In this document: positions 32,141 through 41,002 of the stretch, piece after piece
Layout of the letters: the number at the start of each line of letters is the position of its first letter
Position numbering within the stretch: the stretch's first letter is position 1
NCBI RefSeq assembly: GCF_023702125.1
Contig: NZ_CP098415.1
Span: forward strand, 2,790,001-2,854,000
DNA: 64,000 nucleotides
Source of the DNA: Halorubrum hochsteinianum
GTDB taxonomy: Archaea > Halobacteriota > Halobacteria > Halobacteriales > Haloferacaceae
Reading direction: 5' to 3'
Notes under the pieces: generated by a model
What the model was told of the DNA's origin: nothing
Database searches by the model: none
Seen by the model: only the letters and a program-made list of their open reading frames with translations
Program-made: the position numbers and the translations under genes

Positions 32141-33328
32141 ATGAACGGGAACCGGTTCGGCCGACTCTTCCAGCTGACGACCTACGGCGAGAGCCACGGC
32201 GACGCGATGGGCGTCACCGTCTCCGGCGTGCCCGCCGGCGTCGAGCTCGACGAGGAGGCCATTCAGGCGCAGCTCGACCGGCGCAAGCCGGGCCAGTCGA
32301 TGATCACCACCTCCCGGGGCGAGCCAGACGAGGTCGTCGTCAACTCCGGCGTCCAGGACGGCTACACCACCGGCACGCCGATCGGCATGGTGATTCAGAA
32401 CAAGGACGCGCGCTCGGGGAAGTACGAGCCGTACGTCACCGCGCCGCGCCCCTCGCACGGCGACTACACCTACTCCGCGAAGTTCGGCACGCGCAACTGG
32501 GGCGGCGGCGGGCGCTCCTCGGCGCGCGAGACGGTGAACTGGGTCGCGGCGGGCGCGGTCGCCGAGCAGGTCCTCGACGCCTCCGACCACGACGTCGAGA
32601 TCAAAGCGCACGTCAACCGCATCGGCGACGTGGAGGCCGACGACGTGCCGTTCGAGCAGATCCTCGAACGCTCGGAGGAGAACGACGTGCGCTGCGCCGA
32701 CCCCGAGGCCGCCGCCGAGATGCAGGAGCTGATCGAGGAGTACCAAGAGCGGGGCGACTCCATCGGCGGCTCCATCTACTTCGAGTGCCGCGGCGTCCCG
32801 CGCGGACTCGGTTCCCCGCGGTTCGACAGCTTCCCCGCCCGGCTCGGGCAGGCGATGTTCTCGATTCCGGCGACGACCGGCGTCGAGTACGGGCTGGGGA
32901 AAGACGCGACCGACGTCGCCGGCAGCGAGCGCAACGAGGACTGGACGTTCGACGACGGCGAGTCGTTCGACCACGTCGAGAGCGACGAGGGCGATCCCGT
33001 CCCCGTCGGCAACGACCACGGCGGGCTTCAGGGCGGCATCACCACCGGCGAGCCGATCTACGGCGAGGCGACGTGGCACGCGCCGACCTCGATCCCGAAG
33101 AAGCAGCGCTCGGCCGACTGGGAGACGGGCGAGGAGAAGGAGGTTCAGGTCGTCGGCCGCCACGACCCGGTCCTCCCGCCGCGAGCGGTCCCCGTCGTCG
33201 AGGCGATGCTGTACTGTACGGTCCTCGATTTCATGCTCCTGGCCGGCCGAATCAACCCCGACCGGGTCGACGGGAACCCGGGGCGGTACGACACCGACTA
33301 CCACCCGAGCAGCCCGGACAACGAGTAG
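32141..33328 (+). CDS. aroC: Chorismate synthase (395 aa)
   Basis: Last step of the shikimate pathway (EPSP to chorismate, FMN-dependent). The N-terminal motif GESHGDAMGVTVSGVPAG (residues about 17-34), the middle motif NWGGGGRSSARET (near 122) and the C-terminal RHDPVLPPRAVPV are the three chorismate synthase signatures. Slightly longer than bacterial enzymes, as usual in haloarchaea. It stands alone here. Confidence 0.97.
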   Translation: MNGNRFGRLFQLTTYGESHGDAMGVTVSGVPAGVELDEEAIQAQLDRRKPGQSMITTSRGEPDEVVVNSGVQDGYTTGTPIGMVIQNKDARSGKYEPYVTAPRPSHGDYTYSAKFGTRNWGGGGRSSARETVNWVAAGAVAEQVLDASDHDVEIKAHVNRIGDVEADDVPFEQILERSEENDVRCADPEAAAEMQELIEEYQERGDSIGGSIYFECRGVPRGLGSPRFDSFPARLGQAMFSIPATTGVEYGLGKDATDVAGSERNEDWTFDDGESFDHVESDEGDPVPVGNDHGGLQGGITTGEPIYGEATWHAPTSIPKKQRSADWETGEEKEVQVVGRHDPVLPPRAVPVVEAMLYCTVLDFMLLAGRINPDRVDGNPGRYDTDYHPSSPDNE

Positions 33329-33361
33329 GCGTTCCGACGTCTCTCCGTCGGAAATCGGCTC

Positions 33362-34282
33362 TCACACCGTTACGACGGCGTCGACGACGACGAGCAGCAC
33401 GAACCCGACGAGGAACGCCGCGGTCGCGGCGTCGGCGTGGCTGTGGCCGTGCGAAGAGGGGATCAGTTCGCGGAACACGACCGCGAGCATCGCCCCCGCC
33501 GCGAAGCCGGAAGCGACGGGGAACAGCCCGGTCGAGAGGCCGACGAGCCAGAACCCGAAGGCGGACGCGACGACCTGCGGGACGAACCCGGAGAGCGCGG
33601 TGTACCAGAGCACGCGGGCGCTCGACATCCCCGTCTCGGCCATCGGCACCGCGAACGCGAACCCGTCGGGGACGTTCTGGAGTCCGATCACGATCGCGAG
33701 CACCAGCGCGACCTCGTCCAGCCCGGACGCGAACGCGACGCCGATCGCCAGCCCCTCGGGCGCGTTGTGGAGGGTGATCGCCCCGCCGATCAGCAGCGCC
33801 TTCCGGAGCGTCGACTCGCGCTCGGCGTCCGCGGTTTCGCTCTCGGTCGCCTCGCCGTCGGCGGCGGTCCCCTCCGCGCCCTCGGTCGTCTCCGCCGCGC
33901 TCGCCGCCGCGCCGTCGGTCGCGTCCGCGACCGGATCGGCAGCGGGGAATTCCATCGCCACAGCGTCCGCACCGGTGGCACCCCCTTCGGGGATCCACTC
34001 CCGGTACTGCGCGTGGAGGTGCGGAATGAGGTAGTTGCCGCCGAGCAGGGCGAACCCGCCGACGAACAGTCCGCTCATCACCGCCGTCAGGGACCCCGAC
34101 TCCAGTCCGGGTATCACGAGGCCGAACACGCTGGCGGCGATCATCAGCCCGGCGGCGAGTCCGAGCGCGGCGTCGTAGGTGCGGTGCGTCACTCGCGCCC
34201 GGAAGAAGACGGGGACCGCACCGAGGGCGGTGACGAGGCCGGCGGCGCTCGTCACGGCCAGCATCGTCGTGAACGTCGTCAT
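33362..34282 (-). CDS. ZIP family metal transporter (306 aa)
   Basis: Eight hydrophobic segments. TM4 carries the metal site HNAPEGLAIG and TM5 the variant GLQNVPDGFAFAV, with Asn and Asp in place of His and Glu. A long acidic, Ala-rich loop (about residues 118-158) replaces the usual His-rich loop, and one HLHAQYREW motif and one SSHGHSHAD stretch carry histidines. Probably imports Zn2+ or another divalent metal; the altered TM5 may change selectivity. Confidence 0.85.
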   Translation of the reverse strand: MTTFTTMLAVTSAAGLVTALGAVPVFFRARVTHRTYDAALGLAAGLMIAASVFGLVIPGLESGSLTAVMSGLFVGGFALLGGNYLIPHLHAQYREWIPEGGATGADAVAMEFPAADPVADATDGAAASAAETTEGAEGTAADGEATESETADAERESTLRKALLIGGAITLHNAPEGLAIGVAFASGLDEVALVLAIVIGLQNVPDGFAFAVPMAETGMSSARVLWYTALSGFVPQVVASAFGFWLVGLSTGLFPVASGFAAGAMLAVVFRELIPSSHGHSHADAATAAFLVGFVLLVVVDAVVTV

Positions 34283-34330
34283 GGGATCCGCATCCCCGCA
34301 CGGGGGGATAAAAGGGCCGACCCGGGTCGG

Positions 34331-34879
34331 TCACGCCGCGACGATCCGCCGGAGGTCGGCACCGTACGCGACGAGTCCGACCGCGAGCGTCGCGAGCGCG
34401 CCGACGGGGAGGACCGCCAGCCAGCCGGCGGTCGCGCCGACGCCGAAGCGCACGCCCAGCCCCGCTCCGACCCACAGGGTCGCGGCCGCCGCGAGCGCCA
34501 GCAGCCCGCCCGTCACCCGCCGGTCCTCGCGCCCGAACGCGACCCCGACCGTGGCGCTGGCGGCCGCGATCAGGTGGAATCCGACCGCGAGCGGCCACGC
34601 TCGGATCGACGGCGGCAGCGTCGCGAACGGCCGCGGCTGGTCGAGGAAGTACGCCCACACCGGATATCCGGTGACTCCGGACGCCCCGTCCCCGCCGAGC
34701 GTCACGAACCCCCAGAGGCTCACCAGCGTCGCGTCGCCCTCGCCGGGGACGACGGCCATCGGGACCGCGAGCAGTCCGACGACGAGGAGCCACTCGACGC
34801 GACTGCTGGTCGATCCGGAACGGGAATCGGAGGACGACGACTCCGCGCTCGATCCCCCGACGGGGTCCGGTCTCTCCAT
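34331..34879 (-). CDS. Haloarchaeal membrane protein, probably TIGR04206 family (182 aa)
   Basis: A Ser-rich N-terminus (about 1-28) precedes four hydrophobic segments. The middle PPSIRAWPLAVGFHLIA pattern and overall size resemble the haloarchaeal TIGR04206 family; I assign this from memory. Function unknown. Confidence 0.6.
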   Translation of the reverse strand: MERPDPVGGSSAESSSSDSRSGSTSSRVEWLLVVGLLAVPMAVVPGEGDATLVSLWGFVTLGGDGASGVTGYPVWAYFLDQPRPFATLPPSIRAWPLAVGFHLIAAASATVGVAFGREDRRVTGGLLALAAAATLWVGAGLGVRFGVGATAGWLAVLPVGALATLAVGLVAYGADLRRIVAA

Positions 34880-34985
34880 ACGAGCGGTTCGAGGCCCGGA
34901 AGTAAGTATGGTCGGGGCCCGGAGCCGAACGCGTCGATCCCCCGACCGCCGTCAGGCGTAACCCGCCGCCGCCCGTACCGCGCGT

Positions 34986-35753
34986 GTGAACACCGACGAC
35001 GGCGGTCACTACGACGCGGCGGTCGACGCGCTGGCGGACCGGGAGTACGAGCGCGCGGGGAACCGCTACACCCGCGGCGGGCGGCGCGTCCTCGCCGACC
35101 CGCGACCGGAGGTCGGTCCCTTCGAACCCGACGAGAAGGGATGGGTCGGACAGGGGCTCCAGCAGCTGCTCGCGGCCGCGGTCGCGTACCGCGTCGCGGG
35201 CGCGGACGGCCGAGCGACCCAGCGCGCGGTCGAGGGAATCGCCGCGAGCCGCGACTTCGAGACGGTCCTAGAGCGACCGGGGCAGGCGGCCTGCCTCGCG
35301 GAGTTCGTCGCCGACTTCCGGGTCGCGGGCGGCCTCGACGGGGCCGCGGCGGCGTACGACGCCGCGGCCGAGCGCTACGAGGCCGCGGGCGACGACGTCG
35401 ACTCGCCGCAGGCGCTTGCGACGACGCCGCTGTTCGAGGCGGCGGCCGCGACGATAAAGCAGGTCGCCCGCGGGCAGGCGGACGGCGAGATCGCGATCAA
35501 GTGGGAGGACCTCCACGGGAGCGACCCCGACCGCCCGGACGCGTTCCTCGCGCACCGCGCTCGCTTCAAGAAACAGCGGTTCGCGGGACTGGTCGAGCGC
35601 GCGGTCGACGACGGTCACCTCGCCGCGCCCCGCGGGACGACGGAGTACAACAACGAGGGACACGAGTGCCCGAACTGCGGGTCGAACCACGTGAACTGGG
35701 CGGGCACCGGAATCCTCTGTCTGCGGTGTTCGACGCCGACCGAGAGCATTTAA
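34986..35753 (+). CDS. Conserved haloarchaeal protein with C-terminal zinc ribbon (255 aa)
   Basis: The Ala-rich helical body (residues 1-200) begins YDAAVDALADREYERAGNRYTRGG, resembling TPR-like helix pairs. The end has a zinc ribbon CPNCGSNHVNW...CLRCSTP (about 228-250). Starts with GTG 34986. No named family recognised; the ribbon suggests nucleic acid or protein binding. The next gene follows after 32 bp. Confidence 0.7.
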   Translation: MNTDDGGHYDAAVDALADREYERAGNRYTRGGRRVLADPRPEVGPFEPDEKGWVGQGLQQLLAAAVAYRVAGADGRATQRAVEGIAASRDFETVLERPGQAACLAEFVADFRVAGGLDGAAAAYDAAAERYEAAGDDVDSPQALATTPLFEAAAATIKQVARGQADGEIAIKWEDLHGSDPDRPDAFLAHRARFKKQRFAGLVERAVDDGHLAAPRGTTEYNNEGHECPNCGSNHVNWAGTGILCLRCSTPTESI

Positions 35754-35785
35754 CGCCCGGAGTCGAACCCGTCGGCCGAACCCCG

Positions 35786-36904
35786 ATGTCGCCCTCCATC
35801 CCCTCGCTCGGGAGCGCCAACCGGTCCGCGTCCGACGACGCTGCCGCCGGCTCCGCCCCCGGAGCCTCGGACGGATCCGGCGCGCTCGGCTCCGACCGCG
35901 GGCTCCGGATCCGGATGCTCGTCGCGACCGCGCTGGTGGTCGCGCTCCCGTTCGCGTTCGTGTACGCGTTCGTCTTCCTGATCAACGCGGTCGGCCTGCC
36001 CCTGCTGGAGTGGGCGGCCGAGCGCCCCTACACCGGCGAGGTGTACGTCGATCCCGTCTTCCTCGCGGTCGTCGTCCTCGGCGGCCTCGCGGTCCAGTAC
36101 CGGTACGGCCCGCGGACCGTGCTCCGGTCGGTCGGCGCGCGACGCGTCTCGCCCGACGAGTACCCCGAACTCCACGCCGCGGTGACGCGGCTGGCCGCGC
36201 AGGCCGGCGTGCCCGACCCCGACGTGGCGGTCAAACGCACGGACCTCCCGAACGCGTTCGCGGTCGGGACGCCGGGCGACGGCACCGTCGTCGTCACGAC
36301 CGGACTCCTCGGCCGGCTCGACGACGCGGAGCTCGACGCCGTGCTCGCCCACGAGCTGTCCCATCTGGCGAACCGCGACGCGAGCCTGATGACGGTCGCC
36401 TGGGTGCTGCCGACGGTCACCCACTACGTCGCCATGCTCGCCTTCTACGTCCTCTACGGCCTGGTCAAGTTCCTCCGGTTCGGCGGTGGCGGGGGCGGCG
36501 GCGACCGCGACGGTCGGGCCCTCGCGGTCGGCCTCGTCGTGATCACCGTCAGCGCGCTCCTGACGCTCACCGTCTCCGCGATGTTCTGGTTCGGGAGCGT
36601 CCTGATCCACCGCGTGCTCTCGCGGTACCGCGAGTACGCGGCCGACCGCGGGGCCGCGGAGATCACCGGCTCGCCCGCCGCGCTGGCGAGCGCGCTCCGG
36701 ACCGTCGACGAGGCCATGCCCGGGGTGCCGGACCGGGACCTCCGGGAGCTCGACGGCGGCGCGGAGGCGCTGTACCTCGCGCCGCTGGAGGCCCGGGCGT
36801 TCGGCGACAAGGAGCTCGTGAGCACGGACGTGTTCCCGGAGACGCATCCCCCGACCCGGGAGCGGATCGCGCGGCTCCGCGAGCTGGCGGGTGAGTCGGC
36901 GTGA
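35786..36904 (+). CDS. M48 family (HtpX-like) membrane metalloprotease (372 aa)
   Basis: Zinc protease of the membrane. An N-terminal disordered stretch is followed by two helices (about 45-70 and 90-110), the active site AHELSHLANRD (near 191), two more helices and the third ligand in YREYAADRGAAEI. It degrades damaged membrane proteins. The stop overlaps the GTG of the next gene by 4 bp (GTGA), so they form a pair. ATG 35786 is the first sensible start; the frame is open far upstream only because the opposite strand codes. Confidence 0.9.
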   Translation: MSPSIPSLGSANRSASDDAAAGSAPGASDGSGALGSDRGLRIRMLVATALVVALPFAFVYAFVFLINAVGLPLLEWAAERPYTGEVYVDPVFLAVVVLGGLAVQYRYGPRTVLRSVGARRVSPDEYPELHAAVTRLAAQAGVPDPDVAVKRTDLPNAFAVGTPGDGTVVVTTGLLGRLDDAELDAVLAHELSHLANRDASLMTVAWVLPTVTHYVAMLAFYVLYGLVKFLRFGGGGGGGDRDGRALAVGLVVITVSALLTLTVSAMFWFGSVLIHRVLSRYREYAADRGAAEITGSPAALASALRTVDEAMPGVPDRDLRELDGGAEALYLAPLEARAFGDKELVSTDVFPETHPPTRERIARLRELAGESA

Positions 36905-38232
36905 CGGGCGACGGCGACCCCGCGAACACGCCGCCTCGAAGGCGGTTCCTCGCGGGCGCGGCGACCGCGCTCGCGGCGACGACCGCCGGCTGCGGCTACG
37001 TCCCGGGCGGCGGCGACCTGACGTGGCGGGAACCGCTTCGCGTCGGGAGCCTCGCGTTCGATTCCGACAGGTGGCACCTGGCCACCGACGACCGACTGGT
37101 GGTGGTCGAGAACCAGTCGGGACGCACCTACGACTGGGAGGACGAGGAGTGGGGCGAGGTCGAGAACGCCGCCGTCTCGGTCCTCGAACCCGACGGGACG
37201 GTCCGGAGCGCCGGCGAGACCGAGCGGCAGGCCGTCGGCTCGCCCGCGGTCGGCGGCGGGGCCGTCTTCGTCCCCGTCGAGCGCGGGCGCGTGACGGCGG
37301 TCGACCTGTCGCGCGACGAGTCCGCCGGCGGATCGCCGGCGGAGGGGGGAACGACGGGCGGGGGTGCGACGGACGGCCCGGACGACGACGCGGTCCGGTG
37401 GCGGGTGGATTTCGCGTCGGTGTCCGGGGGCGGGGAGAGCGAGACGAGCGGGCCGGCCCTCGGCGGCGTCCGCGCGAGCGGCGCGCTCGCCGTCGCGGTC
37501 GGGTCGCGCGGTATCGCGGCCGTCGACGCGGAGACGGGCGATCGCGCGTTCGCGGTCTCGGACCTGTGGACCGACGGGAGCGGCCGGGAACCCGCCGACC
37601 TGACGCTGCGCGTCGCGGTCGACGGCGAGACCGTGTGGGCACTCGTCCCCGGGATCGCGGCGGCGACCGGAGACGGGAACGCCGACGCGGCGATCGTCGG
37701 ATACGACCGGGGAGGGAATCGTCGCGCCGAGCGCGCCGTCGACGCCGGCCACGAGTGGATCGCGGTCGTCGACGGGACCGTCGTGGCCGGTGCCCCGGGC
37801 GCGTCGATGAGCGGGTACGACCCGGACCTCGATCGCCGGTTCACACTCGACGTGCGCGCACCGAACGCCCGTTCGACCGCCGTTCAGGCCGGTCGGGGGC
37901 GGCTCTACTACTCGCGCGGACGGACGGTCGCTTCGGTCGACGTCGCACGGGGCGAGGTCGCGTTCGAGCAGTCGGACCTACCGCAAGGGAATCTCGCCGT
38001 CGACGAGCGCGGGGCGTACGTCGCGGGGATCGGAAGAGAGCGCGACGCCGGCACGGAGGCTCGGATGGCCGCCGTCGGCGTCGGCGGGGCGGTGCGGTGG
38101 GAGGCACCGTTCCCGGACGGGGTCGAGCCGAGGGAGCTGTACGCGTTCGGCGGGCGACTGGTCGCCCTCGACGGCGACACGGCGTACGGGTTCCGCGCGG
38201 TTCCGGGCGACCGGTGGTCGCCGCTCGGGTAG
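36901..38232 (+). CDS. Exported beta-propeller-like lipoprotein (443 aa)
   Basis: A Tat signal RRRFLAGAATALAAT and a lipobox TAGC (Cys near 31) mark it as a surface lipoprotein. The rest shows repeated patterns such as AVVDGTVVAGAPG and VAVGSRGIAAVDAETGD, typical of PQQ-type propeller blades. It starts with GTG overlapping the M48 stop by 4 bp. The pairing with a membrane protease suggests an envelope role; the specific function is unknown. Confidence 0.75.
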   Translation: MTGDGDPANTPPRRRFLAGAATALAATTAGCGYVPGGGDLTWREPLRVGSLAFDSDRWHLATDDRLVVVENQSGRTYDWEDEEWGEVENAAVSVLEPDGTVRSAGETERQAVGSPAVGGGAVFVPVERGRVTAVDLSRDESAGGSPAEGGTTGGGATDGPDDDAVRWRVDFASVSGGGESETSGPALGGVRASGALAVAVGSRGIAAVDAETGDRAFAVSDLWTDGSGREPADLTLRVAVDGETVWALVPGIAAATGDGNADAAIVGYDRGGNRRAERAVDAGHEWIAVVDGTVVAGAPGASMSGYDPDLDRRFTLDVRAPNARSTAVQAGRGRLYYSRGRTVASVDVARGEVAFEQSDLPQGNLAVDERGAYVAGIGRERDAGTEARMAAVGVGGAVRWEAPFPDGVEPRELYAFGGRLVALDGDTAYGFRAVPGDRWSPLG

Positions 38233-38265
38233 GAAGCGATGGGTCGCGGACCCGACCGGGGCGCG

Positions 38266-39609
38266 TCAGCCCAGCAGGCTCTCGCCGTCGAACTCGGCGT
38301 CGACGTCGACGTCCATGAGGTCGAGGACCGTCGGCGTCACGTCGAAGAGGTTCGCGTCGGTCAGGTCGAGGTCGGGCTCGGTCGCGTACAGCAGCGAGTT
38401 CTCGAACTTGTGCATCCCGTTGCGGGGGCCCTCGGTGAAGACGGCCTCCTTGCCGCCGAAGCCGGACTTGAGGTCGAACCCGTCGGCGGGGATGACGACC
38501 AGATCCGGCGCGATCCCGTCGTGGTCGCCGTCGAAGACGGTCTCGCCTTTGACGATCCGCCGGCACACCTGCCGGCCGTCGGGTCCGGTGAGCGATTCGA
38601 GGTCCTCGATGAGTTCCTCGCGCGTCTCCTCGTACTCGTCTTCGGGGACGACGCCGTTCGGCTCGCGGCCTTCGAGGTTGAGGTAGAAGCGGCCGGGGAT
38701 GAGCGAGTACGCGCGGGTCTCGTCGTCGACGTCGGCGAGCGAGTCGTGGTCGTCGTCCTCGTAGGAGAGCCAGCCCTCGTCGGCGAGGAACTGGTTACAG
38801 TTCACCTCGTGGGTCAGCTCCGTGAATCCGTGGTCGGAGGCGACGATCAGGGTGGTGTCGTCGTCGAGCGCGTCGCGTATCTCGCCGAGGTAGTCGTCGA
38901 GCGTGCGGTAGAACTCGAGGAACTCCTCTTTGTACTCGCCGTCGTTGACGTAGTCGCCGAACAGGAAGTGGTTCACCCGGTCGGTGCTCATGAAGACGCC
39001 GAAGAAGAGGTCCCAGTCGTCCTCGGCGAGGTAGTGGGAGAACGCCTCGTAGCGGGCGTCCAGCGTCGCGTGCGCGTTCTCGATGAACGCCGTCTTGTCG
39101 TCGTCGTGGCCGAGTTTGGCGTTGACGTCGATCCGGTAGTCGAAGCCGTCGAGCGTCTCCCGGACCGACTCGTCGCTCGCGGCCGCCTCCAGGTCGGGCG
39201 AGAGGAACCCGGAGACCATCCGCTGGACCCGCGTCGACGGCGGGAACGTGACGGGGACGTTGAGGACGGTCGCGTCGCGGCCGGCGTCGGTGACGCGGTC
39301 CCACAGCCGGGTCGCCTTCACGTGGCGACCGAGCGGGACGTACGTCTCGTAGGAGTCGACCTCGCGGTCCTGAAAGCCGTACACGCCCGTCTCGCCGGGG
39401 TTCACGCCGGTCGTGAGGCTCGGCCAGCACGCGCTCGACTCGGGCGGCACGATGCTCTCCAACCGCCCGCCGGTGCCGGTCTCGGCGATGTCGGTCAGGT
39501 TCTCGAAGACGTCGGGGTGGTCCTCGACGAGGTCGAGCGGTACGCCGTCGATCCCGAGGAAGACGACGCGCCCGGCGTCGTCGCCGCGGAGCCGATCGAA
39601 CAGGCCCAT
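38266..39609 (-). CDS. Alkaline-phosphatase-fold phosphodiesterase/nucleotide pyrophosphatase-like protein (447 aa)
   Basis: Type I phosphodiesterase fold. The metal-binding start is VVFLGIDGVPLDLV (about 15-28), the nucleophile region is PPESSACWPSLTTGVNPG with a Ser/Thr in the usual place, and later metal ligands are in ASDHGFTEL and near the C-terminal NGMHKFENS. Relatives cut phosphodiesters, often attached to glycans or lipids. No signal peptide, so cytosolic. Divergent from the CysD-like gene; a TATA-like GATATGACC is about 27 nt upstream of ATG 39609. Confidence 0.82.
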   Translation of the reverse strand: MGLFDRLRGDDAGRVVFLGIDGVPLDLVEDHPDVFENLTDIAETGTGGRLESIVPPESSACWPSLTTGVNPGETGVYGFQDREVDSYETYVPLGRHVKATRLWDRVTDAGRDATVLNVPVTFPPSTRVQRMVSGFLSPDLEAAASDESVRETLDGFDYRIDVNAKLGHDDDKTAFIENAHATLDARYEAFSHYLAEDDWDLFFGVFMSTDRVNHFLFGDYVNDGEYKEEFLEFYRTLDDYLGEIRDALDDDTTLIVASDHGFTELTHEVNCNQFLADEGWLSYEDDDHDSLADVDDETRAYSLIPGRFYLNLEGREPNGVVPEDEYEETREELIEDLESLTGPDGRQVCRRIVKGETVFDGDHDGIAPDLVVIPADGFDLKSGFGGKEAVFTEGPRNGMHKFENSLLYATEPDLDLTDANLFDVTPTVLDLMDVDVDAEFDGESLLG

Positions 39610-39735
39610 GGGCGGTCGTTCCGCGGCGGCGGTCATATCCCTTGTGTTCCGGCGAATTCCGCCGTCTGCTCGGTGTGCCGGCGAGTGGGGCGGATTCAGA
39701 AGGCCTATTGGCCCTGACGGCGACAGTTCCGGCGT

Positions 39736-40707
39736 ATGAGCGACGACTTCCCGGCGAGCGTCGACGTCGATTACACCGACGGGGAAGGGGAGGACCCCGA
39801 CGACTACCCGTCGATCCAGCACAAAATCGAGAAGGCGGTCGAGGTCACCCGCCGCGGGCTCGAACAGTACGACAACCCCGCGGTGATGTGGACGGGCGGG
39901 AAGGACTCCACGCTGACGCTGTACTTCATCAACCAGGTCGCCGAGGAGTACGGCTACGAGAAGCCGACCGCGGTGTTCATCGACCACTTCCAGCACTTCG
40001 ACTCGATCACCGACTTCGTCGAGTACTGGGCCGACGAGTGGGAGATCGAGCTGGTGTACGCCCGCAACGACGACGTGGGGGCGTACGTCGAGGAGCACGG
40101 GCTCGAACCCGGCGACGACATCCCGGTCGACGCGCTGTCTGAGCACAACCAGCACCACATTCGGGAGATCCTCGAATACGAGGAGGACACCTTCCCGTTC
40201 CTGCTCGACACCTACGTCGGGAACCACCTGCTGAAGACGGTCGCCTTGAACGACGCCCTCGAAGCGTACGACATCGACGGCGTCATCTCCGGCGTCCGCT
40301 GGGACGAACAGGAGGCCCGCGCCGACGAGACGTTCTTCTCGCCGCGTCACGACCCCGATCTGTTCCCGCCGCACGACCGCATCCAGCCCATCCTCCAGTT
40401 CGCCGAGGCCGACGTGTGGGAGGCGTTCTGGAACTTCGTCGTGCCGGACAGCGTCGCGGCGTTCCCCGACGAGGGGTACGTCCCGCAGGCCGACGACGAC
40501 CTCCCCGAGGGCGTCACGCAGGAGGACGTCCCCATCTCGCCGAAGTACTTCGCCGGCTTCCGCTCGCTCGGCAGCGAGGTCTCCACGGACAAGACGACCG
40601 AAGAGCCCGCGTGGCTCCAGGACCTCGAAGGGACGACCGAGCGCGCCGGCCGCGCCCAGGACAAAGAAGACTTGATGGAGCGGCTGCGCGACCTCGGCTA
40701 CATGTAA
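39736..40707 (+). CDS. PAPS-reductase/CysD-fold ATP-pyrophosphatase without cysteine (323 aa)
   Basis: Adenine-nucleotide alpha-hydrolase fold. The PP-loop is WTGGKDSTLTLYF (near residue 52), followed by VFIDHFQHFDSITDF and the GVRWDEQEARADETFFSPR stretch that recalls CysD (sulfate adenylyltransferase small subunit). PAPS reductases need a C-terminal ECGxH Cys; the whole protein has none, so it cannot be a classical reductase. No CysN partner is near. ATP-dependent activation of sulfate or another substrate is possible. Confidence 0.8.
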   Translation: MSDDFPASVDVDYTDGEGEDPDDYPSIQHKIEKAVEVTRRGLEQYDNPAVMWTGGKDSTLTLYFINQVAEEYGYEKPTAVFIDHFQHFDSITDFVEYWADEWEIELVYARNDDVGAYVEEHGLEPGDDIPVDALSEHNQHHIREILEYEEDTFPFLLDTYVGNHLLKTVALNDALEAYDIDGVISGVRWDEQEARADETFFSPRHDPDLFPPHDRIQPILQFAEADVWEAFWNFVVPDSVAAFPDEGYVPQADDDLPEGVTQEDVPISPKYFAGFRSLGSEVSTDKTTEEPAWLQDLEGTTERAGRAQDKEDLMERLRDLGYM

Positions 40708-41002
40708 CCGCGCGACCGGGTCGAGGTCTCTCGGAGGTTGAGCTTTTTCCGGAACCGTTCGGCCGTCGGTACGTCGCCGCACGATAACGACCGTTTTCGT
40801 TCGCTCGTGTTCATAGAATTGTTACAACCATACATTTTTGTCTGCGCCCCACGTGATCTCGAATAGTCAGCGAGGTCGTTTCGGACCGATCGACGGACGG
40901 CTGACCGACTGCCCGAGAGATGACAGCGCTAACCCTCGTCATACGAGACCAAGTGTGTCGCCGCCGTAACCGCCAGCATCGCGAACCGCTTAGGCCAAAG
41001 CG
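40708..41002. other. Intergenic region after the CysD-like gene
   Basis: A T-run GAGCTTTTTCC at about 40740-40750 may terminate the preceding gene. An AT-rich patch AATTGTTACAACCATACATTTTTG (about 40815-40840) contains TTGTTACAA, close to the TTGTACAA operator, but no gene starts at leaderless distance. Nothing else recognised. Confidence 0.35.

Noticed and set aside
33437-35785. Very long plus-strand reading frame leading into the M48 protease
   Set aside because: It is antisense to the ZIP transporter and TIGR04206-like genes, low complexity (Arg/Gly/Asp), and recognisable M48 sequence begins only at 35786.
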